Assembly: GCA_000711775.1 (NCBI GenBank)
Contig: ARYC01000080.1
Coordinates: 124,001-188,000 of the forward strand
DNA length: 64,000 nt
Direction of reading: 5' to 3'
From: Oxytricha trifallax
Taxonomy: Eukaryota > Ciliophora > Spirotrichea > Sporadotrichida > Oxytrichidae
Both the position numbers and the translations under genes were made by a program. How positions within the stretch are numbered: the stretch's first letter is position 1; each line of letters starts with the position of its first letter. Below the pieces are notes generated by a model. It saw only the letters and a program-made list of their open reading frames with translations, did not search any database and was not told the origin of the DNA. Shown in pieces: positions 1 to 10,880 of the stretch.

Positions 1-1503
1 TTAAAGTAGGTGATTTTGGATTGGCCAGAAGATTCAATATGCATCTGCCTTAGTTAGATATCATTGAGTAAGCTATAAACAGTGCTAATTTAAAGTCTCC
101 AAAGGGCTTCAAAAATATCAGTCATAAGGGCTTAAGAAAGTTAGTTAGGTCTATTTCTTAGTAGTCTTTACTTACCTCTAATGTCAATAAAGAAAGTTTA
201 TTTATAATTAAATTAAATCATTTATTAATGTAGGGACAAGCACTTATTTAAGTCCAGAGCAAGAATCAAATAAGCCATACAATGAAAAAGTAGATATTTA
301 TGCTTTAGGACTAATTCTTTGCGAATTATGCTGTATATTCTCAACTGAACATGAAAGAATTTAAACTCTAAATGATCTATAGTTAACAGTATTTTTTTCT
401 ATAAGTTTTAGATGTTATTTTGATCTGAAGAGACATGGAAAACTAGCAAACAAAATAAAGAAGAATTTCCCATAAGAATCATAAATTATGCTACTTATGG
501 TAAATAAGAATCCAGAGTTTCGACCTAGTGCTGAAGAATTATGCAAGAACGAACTTATGACTGAATGGGAAGCTTCTTTGAATCAATTAATTTCCCCCTT
601 TTATCATGATAATTATTATTTTAACCAGATTTTATTTCAAATATATCAACCACTCAATTTATCTTCAGAACAAAGACCTTCAGAGAGCTAGCTCTAATTG
701 AAATACGAAACTTGCAAAAATATTCCCTTAGATAGACACATTTTGGAAAATCCAAGTAGCGAGGACAACCAAAAAATCTTAAAGAATGTCATTTTTATTA
801 TGTATACTTAAAATATAATAAAATTTAGCATCACTTTTTAAATTTAATAAATTAGGTATAATGTAAGTTTGAACATGATAACTGAAGAACAGACAGACAA
901 GTCCCAGTATATAACCTCTAAAAACAATGAAAGTTTGAATAACAGCTTCAAAATGGACTCATTCACTAGAATTGGTGTGAAAATTAACAAGAAAATGCAA
1001 AAGGTGAGCTCAGTGTAAAACTATGCCAAATTACTCAGATTAGAATCATCTTGCCTTTATAATGAGAATGAAAATATTATGAATGCGCTATAAAACCCTC
1101 ATAATATTGCATCATTAAATTAAATTAAGTGGATTAAGATACTCTATTTTTATAGAAAAAATAACAACATTTCTTTTTCTTATTTTTGGAATAAAGAAGA
1201 GGACGATCAAAAGAATAATAGCAAAATATCTGATATGGACTAGAATTCTCAATATATTTAGATTTATTCTTATGAATATTACGGGTAAAAACTACTATTT
1301 TTATTTTTAGATTTTTTATCAATGAATCAATAGCAAACAATGTATAACAATAGAATATTAAAATGTGCACACAATCTCTGATAAATTTATAAGTAATGTT
1401 ACTTTAGCTTAAAAGCCATATCAATAAGAATTATTAATTGAATAAATTTTTTGGCAAATTTTATTCAAATAGATTTTAATCAAATTTTAAAATATTAGAA
1501 TGA
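1..1503 (+). CDS. eIF2-alpha-kinase-like protein kinase, C-terminal part (runs off left edge)
   Basis: The piece begins inside a Ser/Thr kinase domain at the DFG motif ([11 protein letters not shown]). After a long activation-segment insert comes [11 protein letters not shown], then [14 protein letters not shown] and HERIQTLNDL. After the second IES come a FPQES-like segment and [11 protein letters not shown]. The long activation insert and the 'ER.QTL.DL...FP.E...I..ML...P..RPSA.E.L' pattern are typical of the PEK/GCN2 family, which phosphorylates eIF2-alpha under stress; the family assignment rests on these motifs alone. The C-terminal ~250 codons are Asn/Lys-rich with no domain I recognise. 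The frame is continuous to TGA at 1501-1503 once three IESs (185-231, 379-426, 790-864) and a 26-nt GT-AG intron (1285-1310) are removed. TAA/TAG occur throughout as Gln. The N-lobe and HRD motif lie outside the window. Confidence 0.8.
185..231 (+). other. IES, 47 bp, pointer TAATGT
   Basis: TAATGT occurs at 179-184 and 226-231. Removing one copy plus the AT-rich interval joins ...TSN to [11 protein letters not shown], which restores the kinase activation-loop/APE-region motif in frame. Read without removal, the frame misses this motif. Confidence 0.8.
379..426 (+). other. IES, 48 bp, pointer TGATCT
   Basis: TGATCT occurs at 373-378 and 421-426. Excision joins TLND to [19 protein letters not shown], giving the conserved eIF2-kinase stretch. 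The length is a multiple of three, so only the motif and not the frame reveals this IES. Confidence 0.75.
790..864 (+). other. Probable IES, 75 bp, pointer AATGT
   Basis: AATGT lies at 785-789 and 860-864, flanking a strongly AT-rich block that interrupts a more balanced coding composition. The length is a multiple of three, so the reading frame is open either way. The call rests on composition and the direct repeat. Confidence 0.5.
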
Positions 1504-1682
1504 TTACTTTAACCAATAAATCAATTAAATAATTTTACTTTAAGAATTTAACAACCTTTTAATATTATGCTTGCTATGATGTTTCATAATTATTGGCGAT
1601 TCATAGTCAAAGTAGTTAAATATAATAAAACAAATCAGTAATTACAATTTATTTTATTTTGATAGCTAAGTATTAAGTAAAA

Positions 1683-4600
1683 ATGGAATAATTTAATGCG
1701 CCTGAATATCAATCCTTTAGTTCTCAAAATCTCGTGTTAACTTCAAAGAAAGCAAGAAGACCTATAATTTTAATTATTTTGTCATAAATTGTATAATTTT
1801 TTTTTAATTTTACTCCGCATGACATGAGTGAATTCACATTTAAAGCCAAAGTAGATTACTTGAACAATTCTTATATGGAAGAAGAGAAGTAGTAAATTTA
1901 TGGAGATTAATTCACTTTAAATAAACCCTAAAAGGCTCACTAACATTTTGACTCCTAGTCTGGTAGATAACTCGGCAAAGAAGAGAGAAAAGACCTTACT
2001 CATTTTGAAGCTATGAGGTTGAATACTTTACTGTAAAGTTTGCCATAACTTCACGATGAGGGGATGTTAATGAGGTTGTATGTAAGACACGAAAGAGAAG
2101 ACCCTGGGCTGAAATCTCAACTACCATTTTGGAGGGAAGCGATTGATCGCTTATACAGGGAGGTATTCATGCGCATTGATATTCCAAGGTATTTAATCAA
2201 GCAGGCGTTTGTGATATATGGGTAGGTTCCAGCAAGTTTGGATAACATAATTGATGAGCTTTTAAGCTAAGGAAATTTGATAAGAAGAGATGAAGCTCTA
2301 AGAAATATCAAATCTAAGTCCTGGATCCAATAAGCATAATTTTTAAATTCAAAGATTTTTTTTTCTCGAATTAAGCAAAGCACTACATCAAAATAACAGC
2401 TTTCCCGAAATCGAAATCAAATTCACCCGATGACAGATTAATCAACTTGAAGTTTCTTGAATTTACCAAACAACAATTGATTGATTGGATCAGCTAATCA
2501 AGTTATAATAAAATATAATTCTATGAGATAAAATTTGATTTATTTATAAGGGGTTATGGAATATGAATCATTCAAGAGCTATATCAATCAATCACTCGAT
2601 GGAGACCATCAAAATTTCCATATTCTCAAGGAATTTTTAAAGCAAACCGACTGCTACGACTCCCATTTATAATTAAATTTGTTATAAAATCTCATTAAAA
2701 ACCCCTCTACTATATTTATATGCCAAATTGGAGATGAAAAAGTAAAGCTTGTAAAGATTGGTAAGGAATGCAAGTTAAACAAGCTTGATATAAACTTGTT
2801 CAGGTTGAAACTTAAACTAAGAAAGTTCAAAGCTTACATTCAAGAATAGAGTGTACTCAAAGACAAGATACTTGGGTATTTATTTAACAAGAAAAATGTT
2901 TAGGATGCTGAGAGTGGTCAAATAATACAAGTAGATTTATCTGATAATATAAACACCAAAACCCCTTAGTGAGGTTTATAAGTGCTTTGATTCGTAGGGT
3001 ATAGTTGGGGTCTTATTGGGGTTAGTAGAGAAAAAGCAGGTTTTATATGAATTTAATGAATATTTAAAGAGTTTTAGTGTACTTAATTCAAACAAATTTT
3101 ATCTGCTTATCTTTGTGATACCTCTTGAATCTAGCAGTCTGTAGTTGTTCTAGTATATCATCTAATGATTATCTTGGATATGCTGGAGCTTTTACGATAA
3201 CCATCTCAACTATCTTCTTAATTTCATTGCATATTTCATCTTGTTTAATATGTTTAACAGTCAAACTTATTGATTATTTCTCAAGTTTTGTTCCAAAGTA
3301 TGACATACTTTCCATATCTCACTCTAAGATAATTGCAGCTACCAGCCAAACATCCCATTATACAGAGCCATTTTTCCATTTCTCTCTTATTGGGAAGTAT
3401 CTTGGAGTGCCTAAAACCTTAGCTAAAGTCACTATCTCTTGTCTTATTGCTCTGTTGAAATCTATGACTACTACTTCTAAAGGGCAGAGATTTTGCCTTA
3501 CATTTTCTGGCTTCAAATCTACATGAAAATACCCTAGATCATGGAGCTCTATTACACCCTTAGTCATTTCTGTGAGTTTCTCATTCAAATAATCAGGATA
3601 TCTATTATGGTAGAGATACTCTCTTAGAGTCATTTCAAACTTCTTGAGTCTTAACGCAATAAAACCATGACCAAGTATAACTCCGTCTAGCTTAGCTAAG
3701 TTCTAGCATTATCTTTTCTAATCCTCTCTCAGCACTATGTATTCATTTTCAAACTCGTTTTAATATTTCTCGTTCTTAATGAGATACTTGAATGGATATA
3801 CCTTGAAAGAGAATTCATCAACAACTATAAGTTTTACCTTGTTTGGTACGTTAATATTCAAATAGTTCTCAATACAGCTGCTTATGTCAACTGCATTTAA
3901 TGCAGGTATATACTTTTCTCTCTCTTATAAGCATGATATATACATACCATTTGCTGGTTGGTTCACAAACTCCAATCGCTTCTATCTATTAAGTCTCTCC
4001 TACTGTTCTTTTTTTGTGACTCAAGAGAGTTATTTTTTCATTTAGCAGGTACAAAATTTTAAGTTTCCTCATCTTTAATCAGGAATTCGCTCAAATGATG
4101 CTTTTGCATACGTCTCTTTACTTTAGCTGAGTGAGTATAAGACTTCATGCAGGTAGTGCATTAATACCTACCATCTACTTTATCATGCTTGAAGTAGATC
4201 TTAGCTCTACCAGAGTGTACCTCTTTGATATGCCTCTTCAAGATAGACTCAGTTGAGAAGAAATTTTAGCAGTCTTCACATTAATATGTTTTAATTTTTT
4301 CTATTGGTAGCTCTTCCTTATCTTCCTCGACCAATTCAGATTATGACTAAACTCCCATCTCTGCACTCTACTTCTTGTTTTAAACTTAAATTTTAAAGAC
4401 ATCAGCTTCAAACTCTAGAGCTCTTAGCTCAACCTCCATTTCAATATAAATTACTTCTGGTTTCTTGGAGGAGCCAAAGTTGAGCAATGATTAACCTGTT
4501 CCAAGAGAAACTGCCTTACGATTTAAGTTAGCCGCCATGTTTAAATTCAAATTTAAATTTCTATTATTAAGCTCTAATAACCACTCTAGTTATAGTATCT

Positions 4601-7504
4601 CTGTATTGGAGTTTGCACTGCAGTAATAATGGTTAATTTTTGAAGTGTTAGACATCATTTTTATACTAAGTTTATAACTTTAAATTTTCTATTTTATGCT
4701 TAATATTTTTAATATTGGTACCAATTTCGAAAAAAATCAGGTTAGTACTGGTAGCAATTAGGTTTTGAACCATTTTGGAACTTTTCCATTAAAACCTCAT
4801 TAGAATAAAACTAGGTATTAATTAAGTTTTGGTACTATTAAATAGGTACCAATTAAAATTAAACGAATTTAATACCAGTACTAATTAAATTTAAACAAAT
4901 TTAGTACTAATTTAATTTAACTAAATTGATAAAAATGGAGCTCCATCTCTCAAGTTTGTTACAGCTTCTGCAAACTTTCTCCACGTATCTTTGCAGGATT
5001 GACCTCCCATAAGATGCCTATATTTAATAGTAAGTTTTTTAATAATAGGATCCAGAAGTCTATAAATTATAAATTGAAATTCATTAATAGGAAGAGGAAC
5101 AAAGATGGAATCACTCAATGATCAAATGAAAAGAGTTGAGGCTCAAGAAATGATATCAAGATTCAGAAGTATGGAAGATCTCTATCGATACCTAACTTTA
5201 CATGGTAAGATAGCTTGATGACTAGTAACATATTATACAGTTGGTTTGTTCCTTCCAACCATGGAAGGTACCAAAATTTCATTATTGAAAGCAAAACTTT
5301 GTGAGGAGAAGAAAGCTTTTAAAAATAAAGAGATTAAACTAATAGAAATTCCCAACTACCCTGAGATTTCAGTCACTAATCTTTATGAGGATGCCATGTA
5401 AGATGAGGAAGTGGTAGTTTACCTTCCTACCAAGAAACAACTCTCTAATAAACTACCAGAGAGGAACTTTTTCTTTGGTGTTCTTGGTACAATAAAAGAG
5501 GAGTATCTCAGAGAAATAATTGAAGAAGCACATAAGAAACGATATTCTATCTCTCCTGAAGACTAGAAAAAGCAAGGCATTCTTAATAAGCTCAGCTTGG
5601 CTAGAGGAACTTAAGAAGCATCCTTATCTTTCAAGTAAGCTTTGACATATAACTTTGTAGGAAAATCTGGCACTGGTATATATCTTATGAAGAGCATGTT
5701 AAGGTTCATAGAGATAGAAGACAGCAGATAGTTCATTAAATTAGCAATAATCTTTATAAAGATGTTTAAAAGCCAGAAGATATTAATATAGATGCAGGAG
5801 ATGGCAATAAAAGAAGAAACTTAGGGCCTGTCAAGCCTTAAGAAGAAGAAAAGAAAGAGAAGCCTAATCCTTTTAAGGGTCCATTAAATATGTGAACTAT
5901 CTCATTCATTTAAGTCTAAAACTTATTAATAAATATTCATTCTTCCTTTCCTTGCACATATCGTAGTCTTATCTTTATTCACTCTCTTGCAACTACTTTG
6001 TATTAAGTCTACTGTATCGATTGGTAAATCATGCATTAGATGATACAGCAGTAGCTTCTTGTAGTAAGTCTTGATTTAACTCCAGTAAAATTCAATTCCA
6101 TTAAATTATGGGCTATAAGGAACGTTGTATACAGGAGTTATGTTTAACTCTTCATAAGCTTTCTTAGACTCCTTAGTCTTATGAACTGAAAGGTTATCAA
6201 CAAACAGGATGATCTCTTGGTTACTATACTTCTCTCTGAGTTTATGTAGGAACTCTATATACTACTCTCGCTTAATAGAGCGAGGGTGAATAACATAACT
6301 CTCTAAGCCTGAATCTTCACTTATACCAGCTAATATTGCATGGGTGACTACCTTCACTTTTTAGTCATAAACTTCTATGTTATCGTACTTTTTATACAAG
6401 AACTTATTAATTAAAGTGTTGAATGTAAACACTGCTCCATCAGTTTGTATGAACTTGATGTTATTAGCAATAGCTCTCTGCATTTAATCATATATAAAGT
6501 TTAAATTATTACTATAAAATGGCACTGTAAAATCAATCACTCTCTTCACTCTGTTGACAGTCTTGAAAGTAATACCATTTTTTCTATAAATATTAGCTAT
6601 AGTCTAAGGAGAGATACGCATGTCAGGAAACTTGCGATGAAACATAACAACTCGTTAGTCAAGAGGAAAGTGAGCCCAATACATTAAAGTCTTCGAGTCA
6701 CAGAGATAGTAAATATGGACCTGTGAGAACTTTTATTTTCTTGCAGGATATTTTTAAGAGTCTGAGTTATAATGCTAAACAGCTAACAAGCAAAGATACC
6801 TAACAGTTGAGGGACTCTTGCGTAGTAGTCTTGCTATGGCTGTATAATTCAGCGCTGGTTTGACTTAGTCTATATTAATACTTGTTACCATACCTAAGCT
6901 TAAGCAGTAAATCAAAATATTACTCATCATATATAGACCCTAAATATCGCTAATTTCTATTTCTCATTTTGCAATTTGACCTAATTTCTCTACTAAACCC
7001 AATAAGTCCCCAAATATACCCTACAAATCAAAGCACTTATATACCTCACTAAGGAGTTTTGGGGTTTTGAATGAGCTGATTTATCTTATTGAGAAACTTG
7101 GCATACTTTTAAATTTTAATTAATTTTTACTTGATAAAGTAATCACAAAACTGAACCATTTCAAAGACTAATAAACTTATGCCATTATGATATTTTTGTG
7201 TATGATTTTCTCAGTTTTTAATTAATTTTACTTAGATACAAATGTGAATCAAATTCTTCAGTTACAAAAATCAAACAATTAACTTTCTGCGAACATGTTA
7301 GCAACCACGCTTTTTAACTGTCTTGAAAATGATATGCCAAAATTTGAGAAAATAAATTGCATTTTGGATTAGTTTGATAGACTTCATGACAGACAAGAGA
7401 TTTAAATTTTGGAGAGATATGGTGTATATCTAAGTGAAAGTGAAAAAGATCAAGCTATATAATTCTATATGGGAGAACTTAATCGCTATAGAATAAACCA
7501 ATGA
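1683..7504 (+). CDS. CHMP7-like ESCRT-III protein, interrupted by TBE A
   Basis: CHMP7 is an ESCRT-III relative with an N-terminal winged-helix (ESCRT-II-like) part and a C-terminal charged helical part; it works in membrane remodelling and nuclear-envelope sealing. Visible here: LPFWREAIDRLYREVF, then IPRYLIKQAFVIYGQVPASL and IIDELLSQGNLIRRDEAL...SW (the winged-helix pattern), then LLQNLIKNPSTIFICQIGDE and a long Lys-rich helix (LKLRKFKAYIQEQ) in the ESCRT-III region. Reading needs removal of an IES (2337-2377), a 49-nt intron (2502-2550) and the whole of TBE A (2949-7069), with one AAT kept. The frame then runs GYLFNKKN...DLSDN|ELIYLIEKLGIL and on to TGA at 7502-7504. The start at 1683 is the first in-frame ATG; a low-complexity stretch at 1760-1815 may hide another IES, so the true N-terminus could be MSEFTFKAK at about 1824. 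The family call is from remembered motif patterns, not alignment. Confidence 0.65.
2337..2377 (+). other. IES, 41 bp, pointer TAAGCA
   Basis: TAAGCA lies at 2331-2336 and 2372-2377. Excision shifts the frame and joins SKSWIQQA to KHYIKITAFPKSKSNS; without it the reading frame meets TGA soon after. This is one of the clearest IESs in the window. Confidence 0.85.
3088..4538 (-). CDS. TBE A 57-kDa protein: C2H2 zinc fingers plus kinase-like domain
   Basis: The start is [16 protein letters not shown] at 4538, a start shared by the sister copies, and the protein ends QIKFV-TGA after ~480 codons, as expected for the TBE 57-kDa ORF. The N-terminal third has two C2H2 fingers (C-x2-C...H-x4-H in the region of 4140-4300, e.g. 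YQC.TC.KYYTHSAKVKRHMQ). The C-terminal half is kinase-like: HVDLKPEN in the catalytic-loop position (sister copies have HRDLKPEN) and VIDFNRAI where kinases have DFG, then LGTPRYFP. The role in transposition is unknown; DNA binding by the fingers is an inference. The DFN in place of DFG suggests altered or absent catalysis. Confidence 0.85.
4680..4925. promoter_or_regulatory. Divergent intergenic region of TBE A with GGTACC/GTACTAATT repeats
   Basis: Between the divergent 57-kDa and 22-kDa starts lie many short, partly palindromic units built on GGTACC(A/T)ATT and TAGTAC(C)GGTACTAA, about ten in 240 bp. The same arrays are in C (26160-26355), D (44480-44700), E (48700-48910), F (52930-53145) and H (62180-62390). 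A binding-site array for an element-encoded protein is an inference from repetition and position. Confidence 0.6.
5105..5895 (+). CDS. TBE A 22-kDa protein gene (frameshifted)
   Basis: It starts MESLNDQMKRVEAQEMISRF. Two short introns fit GT-AG and restore the frame: about 36 nt after HG (ending ...ATATTATACAG, rejoining [10 protein letters not shown]) and about 26 nt after ...HPYLS. The C-terminus is basic and charged. Compared with the copy in F, A has one extra base near 5575-5620 (after the KKQG stretch), so A's ORF looks broken. The function is unknown; I recognise only the family's position and size. Confidence 0.7.
5906..6966 (-). CDS. TBE A 42-kDa transposase, DD34E
   Basis: About 353 codons from MRNRNQRYLGSIYDEQYF to TGA. 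It carries the IS630/Tc1/mariner catalytic pattern: a first Asp region with INKFLYKK.DNIEVYD after it, [15 protein letters not shown] for the second Asp and [13 protein letters not shown] for the Glu, with 34 residues between the last two acids. An N-terminal helix-turn-helix-like segment (AALLRKSPSTVRYLCLL type) precedes it. Known role: in Oxytricha, TBE transposases are expressed in development and are needed for DNA elimination. This copy has no obvious break on reading. Confidence 0.85.
7128..7229 (+). other. Candidate IES, 102 bp, 14-bp repeat TTTTAATTAATTTT
   Basis: TTTTAATTAATTTT occurs at 7114-7127 and 7216-7229 inside the CHMP7-like gene just after TBE A. Removal keeps the frame (102 = 3 x 34) and takes out a hydrophobic stretch not expected in this family. 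Because both alternatives are open, this is only a candidate. Confidence 0.4.
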
Positions 7505-7731
7505 ACAATTTTTTCTAATTTAATAAATTTGAGAGGTTTGAATTAGGTATAAACTTTAATTTAATGAGTAATTACAAAGCTTTAGCATAGTAATGAAATT
7601 AATAAATATATACTATAACTCTCTTTTATATCAATTGAAAGAAGTGCTTGCATTAACCTTCTTATATGAAGAGTTATATTTCAAGTTTAAATTTCTGTTT
7701 GAATCTGTACTTATACTAATTTGTGATCCCC
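7505..7731. other. AT-rich spacer between convergent genes
   Basis: Lies between the TGA of the CHMP7-like gene (plus) and the TGA of the coiled-coil gene (minus). No coding signal or repeat was seen. Confidence 0.6.
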
Positions 7732-9741
7732 TCATTCCAGTTAAAAGTTAGTCAGTGTAATAATAATTGCTTTCTGGCATGCTCTCCATGATTTTAAAAC
7801 TGATCTACAATAAAAACTTATATAAATCTCATCATATTTTTTCTTTTGTTTGTCCAGTTCAGCAATTCTTTCCCTTAATCTCTAACGATTCTGTTATGAG
7901 ATTTCCTCAGATAATTTTTCATTTTTGTTAACTTTTTATTCCTAATCTTTAACTTAAATAAGTTTTTTCTACGACTTTTTTTAATTCATAATATTTCTAT
8001 ACTTTGCTTTATCTACTAAAAGATACCCCTTCAGTTAATAAGGACTTTTATTGATATGTTACATGCTAACTAGCTATTCATTATAATTTATACTTTTCTA
8101 ATTTAATTACCAGTTGCTATTTCTTGAATTCGATGGATTATTAATATAGCGGTCTTACGATTCAATCTCACTCTCTGAAAGAATTTGCTGCTTTTTTTAA
8201 GCAACCAAAAGTTTAGGTATAGAATAACTGTTTATCAATCGATTTCTCTCTGTATAGATTTGGTCTTTCTTCAACTTTTCTTGAGAGTAGTAATTACTAT
8301 CAATTTTAGGTTGACTATCAATTTGAGATTGTTATTGATTATAAAACCCTGACATTAAAACGTCATTATAGCTGTCAACTTCATTTAAAATTTACAAATC
8401 TTTATTCAAAGTATTTCTACTCGATCTATTGCTCTTCTAAGCTGTTTAGTTAATTGAAGCTTTTGAATTTATGAAAGCGTTCTCAAATTTTATGTTCTCA
8501 TTCTCTAGTTCCCTTTTCTTTCTCTCTGAGTTAAGATTGCTTCTTGAAAAAGAACGCTAATAAGTTAGCCGAGAGGAAGGTCTATTATCAGTGGTTTCTT
8601 AGCTGAAGTTTTGATTTAATTAGGATAGAGGTAACTAATTTGGAATGAATCTACTTTATGGTTTATTTTAAATTGGTATGGGACTAATAGAGTTTTAAAT
8701 ATCTTCAATTTGCTTTAGCTTAATTTTCTCTGGACTCCCTCTAACATATAAAGACGGGAGATCTCCCTTGCTATTATATTTTATTTAGTATTCTATCTAG
8801 GACAAACTTGAAGATCTAGTCATTTTCTTTTACATAGGCAACCTTGAACTTTAAATCCCAAGCTTACCATTTTACAATCCTATATATTTCTGTGAGTAAG
8901 ATTCCTCTATCGGATGTTTAGAGTTTTTTGCAAATTCGAATAAGTTTTGAATGTTTTGAATATGCCCATCTTTATAGGCTTCCTGAATCAAGTTAATAGT
9001 ATCCTAAGTCAATTCTTTCTCTTTGGATAATCTTCTTAGTATCTCATTTATGCGTTCTTGATCATTACTTTTTAAAACCTGTTTTGTGTTTAATTGTTAT
9101 ATTTTTAGAGATAGGAGGTATGGCTTATTGTTCAGCTCTCTTTGTTTAAATGAATAAAAATTAAAAAGTTTAAGTGCTCCAAATTAGCTATACTATTTTT
9201 GCCCAACTTCTTCAGAATTTTAAGTCAATTAATTTTTGAGGTTATGACTTCCACTTTGATTAGTAACATCTATACTTTTTAAATGTCTTTCTCTTTTTTC
9301 TGCTTTAGAAAAGACGTCATATGGATTGCTGCTAACCCATTTCAACGAATTAACTTCCTCGTTTACTCTGTCATTGTTAAACATTACTTTTAGTTGCCTA
9401 GATTTCTTCTGCTGGTCTCTGAATCACTTAAAGTTTTCCATTTTTTACTCATCTTCATAATCACTCTATAACAGTTTTAGAGTTAAGATTTTTCCCTTCC
9501 CAGAATTAACGCTATCGTTGCTGAACTCATTTTTATTATTACGATGTAATATATCTTAATAAGGGTCTTTGATGTTACTATAGACTGTGAAGTATTCATT
9601 TTTTTAATGGTTTTGAGATAGTTTTTACAGATATTCCTCCGATCTTACTCTATTCTACAAAAGTTATAAATCAATATAAAATAAGTTACGATTCTTGGAT
9701 ATTCTTAAGATTTATAAACTTCCATTTGCCTATCTTTTTTA
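7732..9741 (-). CDS. Large Gln/Asn/Ser-rich coiled-coil protein, 5' end missing
   Basis: Read from 9741 down to TGA at 7732-7734, the minus strand is open for about 660 codons in the ciliate code. A single in-frame TGA is explained by a 30-nt GT-AG intron (9419-9448). The middle is low-complexity and rich in Ser, Asn and Gln. Helical, heptad-like stretches are seen (e.g. EEISQQNRQRLRERIAELDK and ERINEILRRLSKEKEL), and the C-terminus has FYCRSVLKSWRACQKAII, an IQ-like or basic helix. No catalytic motif was seen. There is no usable Met near 9740, and the frame runs into foldback element FB1, so the 5' exon or MDS lies elsewhere or beyond the element. I do not recognise the protein; a cytoskeletal or basal-body role would be speculation. 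Confidence 0.6.
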
Positions 9742-10376
9742 GGTTGGTACCTCTCTCACGCCCCCACTATTGTCATGTAACCAAAAAAATCAATAATTAT
9801 CTCATCAACCAAATTTATGTCAAAATTAAATAATTTATAACGGAAAATGTTAATCTAAGCACTCTGAGTCAACATGTTTTATAAAAATCTTCAATTTATC
9901 ATAAATATAAATAATTATATTAGTTTTTACTCATATTATTGCATGTATATTTTACAAATATTTTTCATATCTAAACCTATAATATTTGTATCTAGAAACT
10001 TGGACGCAATTTATAGTTAACTTTCAGAATAACAAAAACATCTATTTCATTAAAAAATTACAAATTATTATTATTTTATAATTCTAATTTTTGTTATTCT
10101 GAAAGTTAACTATAAATTGCGTCCAAGTTTCTAGATACAAATATTATAGGTTTAGATATGAAAAATATTTGTAAAATTTACATGCAATAATATGAATTAA
10201 AAATAATATAATTATTTATATTTATGATAAAATGAAGATTTTTATAAAACATGTTGACTCAGAGTGCTTAGATTAAAATTTTCCGTTATAAATTATTGAT
10301 TTTTGACCTATGGTGAGATAATTATTGATATATTTTGTTACATGAAAATAGTGGGGGCGTGAAAGAGGTACCACCC
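9742..10376. mobile_element. FB1: foldback (MITE-like) element, 8-bp TSD
   Basis: Almost perfectly palindromic 635 bp: the left arm (GGTTGGTACCTCTCTCACGC...) is repeated as its complement at the right end (...GAAAGAGGTACCACCC), with arms of nearly 300 bp around a short centre near 10050. It is flanked by CTTTTTTA at 9734-9741 and 10377-10384. No coding capacity. An 8-bp duplication and short GC-richer tips would fit a hAT-type non-autonomous element; that family call is an inference. It abuts the coding frame of the coiled-coil gene. Confidence 0.85.
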
Positions 10377-10525
10377 CTTTTTTAATAAAAATTTATTATA
10401 CGTAAGTAATTAATTATAATTTACTCTTTTCATATAACAATTCCATAGAAATTCTAAATCAAAAGCTAAAAAAATTTCTTTTATTAAAAATTAAAAATAC
10501 ATGCATCTCCTTTTTTAAAAATAAA

Positions 10526-10880
10526 TCAAGAATTAATTTAATTTATTGGCACTTTGATTAAGATTAGATTCTAAGAATATTAAGAATATAAAATTATATA
10601 TTTTCCTATAAGAAATTCAAAATTTTTTTAACTTAAACGTAATTTAGTTAGTTAGTTAGTTAGTTAGTTAGTAACTTGCTTAAACGTAATTTAGAAAATA
10701 AATATTTTGAATCAAAGACTTTCTAAGTTTGATTTTTCATTTAAATAGTTTCTGATTCTTTACAATTGAAGCCACAACTAACTGGTTGCACAAGCCTGCT
10801 ATCAACAATGTCTTAGTCCTAAGCACTTTCTTTATAGATTTACATATGACTTGATCTATTAATTCCCTCTTACTATTATT
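10526..10880 (-). CDS. Possible coding fragment (unknown), includes a (LTNQ)n repeat
   Basis: In the ciliate code the minus strand is open from about 10880 to TGA at 10526-10528. The upstream part (VDSRLVQPVSCGFNCKESET) comes from DNA clearly richer in GC than the surroundings, as in real MDSs. Further on, the (TTAG)n array would encode LTNQ repeats. No family recognised and no start found. It could be an MDS of a gene whose other parts lie outside the window, or chance. Confidence 0.3.
10632..10694. repeat. 16-bp direct repeat enclosing a (TTAG)n microsatellite
   Basis: CTTAAACGTAATTTAG at 10632-10647 and 10679-10694 flanks about seven TTAG units. The arrangement resembles an IES with a 16-bp pointer, or a replication-slippage product. 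Confidence 0.6.

Larger units (their letters stand above)
2949..7069. mobile_element. TBE A, telomere-bearing element (subfamily 1), inserted in the CHMP7-like coding sequence
   Basis: The element is 4,121 bp, flanked by an AAT target duplication (2946-2948 and 7070-7072), which fits the A-N-T target known for TBEs. The left end is a worn copy of CAAAACCCCAAAACCCC and the right end is close to its complement. The terminal inverted repeats run about 85 bp (to ...GGGGTTAGTAGAGAAA). Order: 57-kDa gene (minus), divergent promoter region with GGTACC-type repeats, 22-kDa gene (plus), 42-kDa transposase (minus). The interruption falls inside a codon-level coding sequence, so clean developmental removal is required for the host gene. 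Confidence 0.95.

Noticed and set aside
3125-3526. 133-codon plus-strand ORF
   Set aside because: It is antisense to the kinase domain of the TBE A 57-kDa gene, which has recognisable motifs on the minus strand.
9413-9460. IES with pointer AGTGATT in the coiled-coil gene
   Set aside because: The 7-bp repeat exists, but excision leads to an early stop; a 30-nt GT-AG intron at 9419-9448 explains the in-frame TGA better.
10644-10671. CRISPR-like repeat array
   Set aside because: A plain TTAG tetranucleotide tract with no spacers, in a eukaryotic germline.
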